10,594 nucleotides of DNA, from contig CAKSAI010000085.1 of assembly GCA_934434905.1 (NCBI GenBank), forward strand, positions 1 to 10,594. Reading direction: 5' to 3'. The position numbers and the translations under genes are program-made. Below, one piece after another: positions 6,664-10,594 of the stretch (within the stretch, counting starts at the first letter, position 1; every line of letters starts with the position of its first letter). The notes below the pieces were generated by a model that did no database searches, was not told the DNA's origin, and saw only the letters and a program-made list of their open reading frames with translations. Source of the DNA: an uncultured Lachnospiraceae bacterium. Lineage in GTDB: Bacteria; Bacillota; Clostridia; Lachnospirales; Lachnospiraceae.

Positions 6664-7584
6664 TTGAAAGCAAAAACAGCAAACTGTCGTCAACGCGGCC
6701 GCTTAGGCCGCCGGGTGGCGCCCTATATCTACATCCTGCCGGCAACGTTTTTTATGGTCATTTTTGTGGGAATCCCCATTTTAATGAGCGTATATATGAG
6801 CTTTTATAAAATTGAATCTGTGAATGCAAAATGGGTCTTTGTGGGACTGAAAAATTTCGTGGACGTGTTTGGGCGCAATGATTTCGGCCCGGCCATGCTC
6901 CGCACACTGGTGCTGGCAGTGTTCAGCGTTGTAACTACTCTGGGCGGCGGTTTGCTGCTGGCCAATCTGGTGGCTCACCATAAATGGTTGAATTTTTACC
7001 GTTATATCTTCTATGTTCCCACGGTTGTATCAGCCATCACCATGGGGCGGCTGTGGAGCATGATCCTTATGCCCAGCAGCTCCGGTTTGATGAATATGGT
7101 GCTGAAAAAGCTGTTTGGCTGGGAGAAGCCGGTGAACTGGCTGGGGGATCCCAAGATTACCCTGTATGTTATCATGGGCATCGGTCTGGTGGGCGTGGGT
7201 GGCGGTATGACACTGATCCTCTTCACCACAGCCATCAATGATATTCCCCAGGAGGTGCGGGAGGCCGCCATATTAGACGGTGTGAATGGGTGGCAGATGC
7301 TGCAGCGGATCACAGTACCCATGATCTGGCCGGTCATCTCTTCATGGACTATTCTGTCCATCATCGGTGCTTTTAAGTCTTTTGAATTTATCTATGCACT
7401 TACCGGTGGCGGTCCGGCAGGCTCCACCAGAACCATTGCCATTCTGCTCTATGAGAGCAGTAAGACCAGCAGTAATGGCTATGGATACAGCGCGGCAATG
7501 GGACTTCTGCTGACTTTGTTTGTATCGATTTTTTCATTGACATACATGCGTGTATCCAACTACGGCAAGAGTAGCGAGGATTAG
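6664..7584 (+). CDS. CUT1 ABC sugar transporter permease, MalF/UgpA-like
   Basis: This 306-residue integral membrane protein is one of two channel-forming subunits of the sugar importer. It has a short basic cytoplasmic N-terminus (RGRLGRR), a first membrane segment at about 21-46 (YIYILPATFFMVIFVGIPIL), then further segments at about 82-104, 115-137, 165-190, 222-245 and 277-295. The coupling-helix signature REAAILDG (199-206) continues to ITVP (216-219) in the MetI-like EAA pattern and is the contact point for the ATPase. ALTGGGPAGSTRT (245-257) is typical of the MalF/UgpA side. TTG 6664 is the preferred start because of AGGAG at 6651-6655. A GC-rich hairpin falls within the first 16 codons. 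The gene lies between the binding protein and the second permease, with no ATPase gene nearby. Confidence 0.92.
   Translation: MKAKTANCRQRGRLGRRVAPYIYILPATFFMVIFVGIPILMSVYMSFYKIESVNAKWVFVGLKNFVDVFGRNDFGPAMLRTLVLAVFSVVTTLGGGLLLANLVAHHKWLNFYRYIFYVPTVVSAITMGRLWSMILMPSSSGLMNMVLKKLFGWEKPVNWLGDPKITLYVIMGIGLVGVGGGMTLILFTTAINDIPQEVREAAILDGVNGWQMLQRITVPMIWPVISSWTILSIIGAFKSFEFIYALTGGGPAGSTRTIAILLYESSKTSSNGYGYSAAMGLLLTLFVSIFSLTYMRVSNYGKSSED
6695..6711 (+). other. GC-rich stem-loop at the start of the first permease gene
   Basis: GCGGCC (6695-6700) and GGCCGC (6706-6711) form a perfect 6-bp all-GC stem around a GCTTA loop, about 30 bases downstream of the permease start. In sugar operons a hairpin between binding-protein and permease genes often lowers permease expression. 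The gap here is only 12 bases, so a similar role inside the coding region is possible but unproven. Confidence 0.35.
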
Positions 7585-7586
7585 GA

Positions 7587-7595
7587 AAGGGGTGA
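7587..7595 (+). promoter_or_regulatory. Ribosome binding site of the second permease
   Basis: AAGGGGTGA resembles the full anti-Shine-Dalgarno complement with one base missing, and lies 8 bases before ATG 7604. It excludes the earlier in-frame ATG 7550, which lies inside the preceding gene, and makes the in-frame GTG 7592, inside the site, unlikely. Confidence 0.55.
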
Positions 7596-7603
7596 AGAAG
7601 CCG

Positions 7604-8497
7604 ATGAAAAAAAGAAAGAAATCTTCTTTGACAGCACGGATAAAACGGAAATGGTGGATCATCCCGCGGGAACTGTATCTGTGGTTTAACATATTCCTTA
7701 TGCTGTTTCCGCTGTATTTCATGATTGTATCCTCCATGAAGACCAATGCGGAATTTTACAATAGTGCCTTGTCGCTTCCTCAGAACGCATGGGCGACATT
7801 GAAGGAGAATATGACCATGGCGTTCAGTGGTCTGGTGGGCAATATACAATATACCGGATTCGGCACCATGCTATTCAATACAGTGGTGCTGTCTGTGCTG
7901 TCACTGGTGGTAATGGTAATGGTTGCGTTCCTGGCGGGGTATGCCATGGGAACGCGGCAGTTTAAAGGGAAGACGTTATTCACCATACTTTTGCTGACCA
8001 TTCAGACCGTTCCCTTCTTTGGATATATCATACCCATGTATATGTTCGTGGATAAGCTGCATCTTACCAATAAGCTTCTGGGGGTGGTTCCGGTGTATGT
8101 GGCGGTATCACTGCCATCAACCATCATCCTTATGCAGGGCTTTTTCAGCTCATTCCCCAAGGCCATCGAGGAGGCCGCATTGATTGATGGGTGCGGTGAG
8201 GTGAAGTAGCTGATCCATATCGTGCTGCCGATGTCCAAGGGCGCCATCGCATCCATGGCGATCATTAATTTTATGGGATACTGGAATGAAGTTGCGATAT
8301 CGTCATTGATGTTGACGGATGCGAAGCTTCGAACCATCAATATTGGCGTATTGATGACAAATTCACAGACGGGAGTCATGAATTATGCGTATGTGTTTGC
8401 GTTGCTGGTGTTGTCGGCAGTGCCAAACTTTATCTTCTTTACGATCTTCCAGAAGAATATCATTGGGGGAATTTCGTTGGGAAGCGTGAAAGGATAG
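7604..8497 (+). pseudogene. CUT1 ABC sugar transporter permease, MalG/UgpE-like, interrupted by an in-frame amber codon
   Basis: The whole span reads as one 297-codon permease of normal length except for TAG at 8207-8209 (codon 202). Before it are the basic N-terminus, membrane segments at about 24-44, 89-115, 125-148 and 157-175, and the coupling motif EEAALIDG (189-196). After it the same frame resumes with LIHIVLP and two more hydrophobic segments, ending at TAG 8495-8497. The stop falls between the EAA half (190-196) and the I-x-LP half (206-209) of the coupling-helix loop. The 201-residue product would therefore lack half of the ATPase contact and the last membrane helices and should not function. 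No second lesion is seen, so this is a very recent mutation, a sequencing error, or a suppressed or read-through codon. The family tolerates many residues here; CAG (Gln) or TTG (Leu) are one base away. Confidence 0.85.
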
Positions 8498-8514
8498 AAA
8501 ATGAAAACCGAAAT

Positions 8515-8519
8515 GGAGG
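8515..8519 (+). promoter_or_regulatory. Strong ribosome binding site of the secreted repeat protein
   Basis: GGAGG is followed by a 7-base spacer and ATG 8527, close to ideal spacing. It gives this gene its own strong initiation signal although it follows the interrupted permease by only 29 bases, so it can be translated independently of the broken gene. Confidence 0.75.
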
Positions 8520-8526
8520 AGTGAAA

Positions 8527-10594
8527 ATGAAGCACATGAGAGTAAGGTTGTTAAGCCTGGTATTGGTTGTGGCAATGATTGTCGCATTGCTGCCGGGAAA
8601 CCGGGTGGTGACTTCGGCAGCGCAGGGTGTGTCGGGGACTGAAAACCAGAGTGGAGTGAAGTATGTGTACATACCGACGCCGGATCTGACGACAGCTTCG
8701 CGATATGGCGGAAGTGGTCTTCACGGGAATTTTATAGATTCCTATTCCGGAGGTACCAACGAGTGTGGCAACAAGACATTGCTGCTGCAGGCAGACGGAG
8801 ACTATGTGGAGTATGATATCGATCTTGCGGATGATGCAGCATCTGCTGTGCTTAAAGTATATGCTACATCGGCGGTAGTGTCGGTGAGGCCGCAGGGCGG
8901 GGAGTTTCAGACCATGACGGCAAGGAACGGTGGGGCAGCCAACCGTGGTGTCAACTTGTTTGACTTGACGACAGACAATGCATTGTCTGCAGCAGACAAG
9001 AAGTTTACCGTGCGTATCAGCTTCGGAGGAAGCACCGTGGTGCTGAACAGCCTGGCAGTAGTGGCAGAGCAGCCGGAGCTGTCGGAGGCTTATGAACTGG
9101 AGCTGCTTGGCGAGAATTATATGGCTCAGTTGGAGGATGTGTCGGCGAATGCGACCCGCTATTTTGACCAGGGAGTGAATCCGACTGTGTGGCTTCACAA
9201 CGGGGAAGCTGTTACTTTCCGGTTTGATTATGAGGACTCGATTGTTGATGTGGAATACCTGTATAGCGCACTTGGCGCAGCCCTTATCGGTGATGTCAGC
9301 GTGGACGGGACAAACTGGACAACACTTTCTGCAAGTGGCGGAAAGCTTGCGGAGCAGGTAACGCTGCCGGAAAATAAAGTATTCTATCTGCGGTTTACGG
9401 CACAGGGAGGGGATGCATTCTTTAAGAATCTGAGTCTGAAGCCGGTGTATAAAAGTATTGCGGTAGAGGATACCTGGTATCAGCGGGTGACAGATCTGAC
9501 CAATACCTTTGCTTATGGCGGAAATATTGTTCCCGGCTTTAACGATACATACAATGGTGGCTCCAGTGCAGAGAATCCCACACTGCTTCTGAATGATGCC
9601 GGTGATTTCGTAGAATATTATTTTGACTTGACGGATGACGCTGCTTTGGCAGTGCTCAAGCTGTATATGACAGGGGCAAAAGTGCTGGTGAAGCCGGAAG
9701 GCGGCGAATATACCGTGCTGACTGCCCGTAACGAGGAGGGCGGCAGTTTCAATCGGAATGTAGCAGTCTATGACTTAAATGATAGTAATGCACTGTCCCG
9801 GGCAGATCGGCGTTTTATGCTACGGATTGAGAGTGCTGCGGGTGGCACTGTGCTTCAGGGCATTTATATTACCGTGAAGGAGCCGGAACTTACGAAAGCG
9901 TATGAGTTAGATCCTCTGGGCGAGAGCTATCTGGCCAACTTCTACATGGCATCCCAGGGGGTGAACCGCTTCTTTGACAATGGAAATCAGCCGGCCATTC
10001 ATGTGGTAAATGGTCAGTCGTTGACGTTCCGCTTTGACTTTATTGACAGCATCGAGTCGTTTTCCTATGCGTATGGGCAGGTGGGGAGTCCACTTACCGC
10101 AGAAGTCAGCGGAGACGGAAATACCTGGCATGTCATGGAGCAGAGCGGGCATTTGGAGGATGCGATGGAGCTTCCGGCAGGAAATGTGTTTTATATCCGC
10201 TTTACGGCGGCAGCCGGAGACGGATTTTTAAAGACACTGACTGTGACACCGGAGAACAAGAATGTACCGGAGAAGCCTGTAGAGGAGGCTGATGATATCT
10301 ACCTTCCAATTAAGGATCTGTCCAACGCAGCACGTTATGGCGGAGATTCTATTGCGGAAGGATTTAATGATCAGCATATCGACGGAGGAAATGCAGTGAA
10401 TCCGTCCTTGCTATTGCAAAGCGCAGGGGATTATGTGGAATATGATTTCAATCTGCCTGATGATGTGAACCGTGCCACACTGAAGCTGTATTTGAAGGAC
10501 GGAGTTATTTCTGTGAAGCCGGCGGGCGGAGCCTACAAGAATCTGACCGCCCGCAATGATCAGGGTGGGCATTTTGACCGGAATGTGGCGATCT
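8527..10594 (+). CDS. Large secreted repeat protein with carbohydrate-binding-like modules (3' end outside window)
   Basis: The frame is open from ATG 8527 to the window edge, giving 689 complete codons without a stop. Residues 1-32 form an export signal: basic MKHMRVR, a hydrophobic core (8-22), and a likely signal peptidase site after S30-A31-A32. The rest consists of repeats of about 270 residues, each with an A half and a B half. The A half has RYGG, then GDYVEYD, DD..(S/A)..LK and TARN; landmark positions are Y60/Y330/Y604 for the first, G91/G359/G634 for the second and T131/T399/T675 for the last. The B half begins around AYEL..LGE.Y (188, 458) and has VTFRFDYEDSI (229-239) matched by LTFRFDFIDSI (499-509), SVDGTNW (258-264) matched by SGDGNTW (528-534), and a closing FYLRFTA or FYIRFTA. 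These patterns resemble the beta-sandwich accessory modules of extracellular glycoside hydrolases. A catalytic domain, if any, must lie beyond the window. It follows the transporter genes and is probably part of the same glycan-use system. Confidence 0.85.
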   Translation, partial: MKHMRVRLLSLVLVVAMIVALLPGNRVVTSAAQGVSGTENQSGVKYVYIPTPDLTTASRYGGSGLHGNFIDSYSGGTNECGNKTLLLQADGDYVEYDIDLADDAASAVLKVYATSAVVSVRPQGGEFQTMTARNGGAANRGVNLFDLTTDNALSAADKKFTVRISFGGSTVVLNSLAVVAEQPELSEAYELELLGENYMAQLEDVSANATRYFDQGVNPTVWLHNGEAVTFRFDYEDSIVDVEYLYSALGAALIGDVSVDGTNWTTLSASGGKLAEQVTLPENKVFYLRFTAQGGDAFFKNLSLKPVYKSIAVEDTWYQRVTDLTNTFAYGGNIVPGFNDTYNGGSSAENPTLLLNDAGDFVEYYFDLTDDAALAVLKLYMTGAKVLVKPEGGEYTVLTARNEEGGSFNRNVAVYDLNDSNALSRADRRFMLRIESAAGGTVLQGIYITVKEPELTKAYELDPLGESYLANFYMASQGVNRFFDNGNQPAIHVVNGQSLTFRFDFIDSIESFSYAYGQVGSPLTAEVSGDGNTWHVMEQSGHLEDAMELPAGNVFYIRFTAAAGDGFLKTLTVTPENKNVPEKPVEEADDIYLPIKDLSNAARYGGDSIAEGFNDQHIDGGNAVNPSLLLQSAGDYVEYDFNLPDDVNRATLKLYLKDGVISVKPAGGAYKNLTARNDQGGHFDRNVAI
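8668..9477 (+). repeat. Protein repeat unit 1 of the secreted protein
   Basis: This unit covers residues about 48-317 (A half to about 182, B half 183-308). It is aligned to the later units by TATGGCGGA at 8704-8712 in the DNA and by GDYVEYD, TARN and FRFDYEDSI in the protein. Unlike units 2 and 3 it contains a cysteine (C80) in the A half. Confidence 0.75.
9478..10299 (+). repeat. Protein repeat unit 2 of the secreted protein
   Basis: This unit covers residues about 318-591, with the TATGGCGGA landmark at 9514-9522, 810 bases after that of unit 1. Conserved landmarks are FAYGG, GDFVEYY, TARN, AYELDPLGESY and FRFDFIDSI. An acidic, proline-containing linker (about 577-590) separates it from unit 3. 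Confidence 0.75.
10300..10594 (+). repeat. Protein repeat unit 3 of the secreted protein (cut by window end)
   Basis: Only the first 98 residues of the A half (592-689) are inside the window. The TATGGCGGA landmark is at 10336-10344, 822 bases after that of unit 2. ARYGG, GDYVEYD and TARND are present, so at least a third copy exists and more may follow. Confidence 0.7.

Noticed and set aside
8207..8209. Pyrrolysine or reassigned amber codon
   Set aside because: TAG is the normal stop of several neighbouring genes, the enzyme family has no known pyrrolysine residue, and no pyl genes are in the window; kept only as a remote option in the amber finding.
8501..8524. Seven-codon frame (MKTEMEE) between the second permease and the secreted protein
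   Set aside because: It overlaps the ribosome site of the next gene and is too short to distinguish from chance; a leader-peptide role is not supported.
8551..9198. 215-codon antisense reading frame opposite the secreted protein
   Set aside because: Its product is rich in Cys/His/Arg without domain pattern, while the + strand carries an export signal, a strong ribosome site and protein repeats.

Overview
The window looks like a chromosomal segment from a Gram-positive clostridial bacterium, most likely Lachnospiraceae. This is inferred from strong GGAGG-type ribosome sites, tightly packed one-direction genes, a lipoprotein-type sugar-binding protein, and the style of the ecfA1-ecfA2-ecfT-truA block. 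All recognisable genes lie on the + strand and no gene-free stretch exceeds 133 bp.

Region 1 (1-4063) is housekeeping: the C-terminal end of a class I/II PLP aminotransferase, the tRNA wobble methyltransferase trmL, the shared energising module of an ECF-type vitamin/micronutrient transporter (ecfA1, ecfA2, ecfT) and the tRNA pseudouridine synthase truA. Junctions are overlapping or abutting (1-nt gap, 11-nt gap, 16-nt overlap, 7-nt overlap, 0-nt gap), so this is probably one transcription unit. No substrate-binding S component is present, as expected for a group II ECF module that serves S components encoded elsewhere.

Region 2 (4064-10594) is a carbohydrate-uptake locus: a LacI-family regulator with its own sigma-A-like promoter, a sugar-binding lipoprotein, two MalF/MalG-like permeases of a CUT1 ABC transporter, and the first 689 codons of a large secreted protein built from ~270-residue repeats. 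That last reading frame is still open at the window edge. The locus has no ATPase, so the transporter probably borrows a shared MsmK/UgpC-type ATPase. A near-identical CG-centred palindrome lies in front of both the regulator and the binding-protein gene, which suggests that the LacI protein controls itself and the transport genes. The likely logic is that the secreted modular protein binds or processes a glycan outside the cell and the transporter imports the products, with the regulator sensing one of them. The sugar cannot be read from the sequence.

The points most worth a second look are an in-frame amber codon inside the coupling-helix (EAA) loop of the second permease, the repeated two-domain architecture of the secreted protein, and the paired operator. 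I found no CRISPR array, RNA gene, insertion sequence or unmistakable new defence or biosynthetic system.
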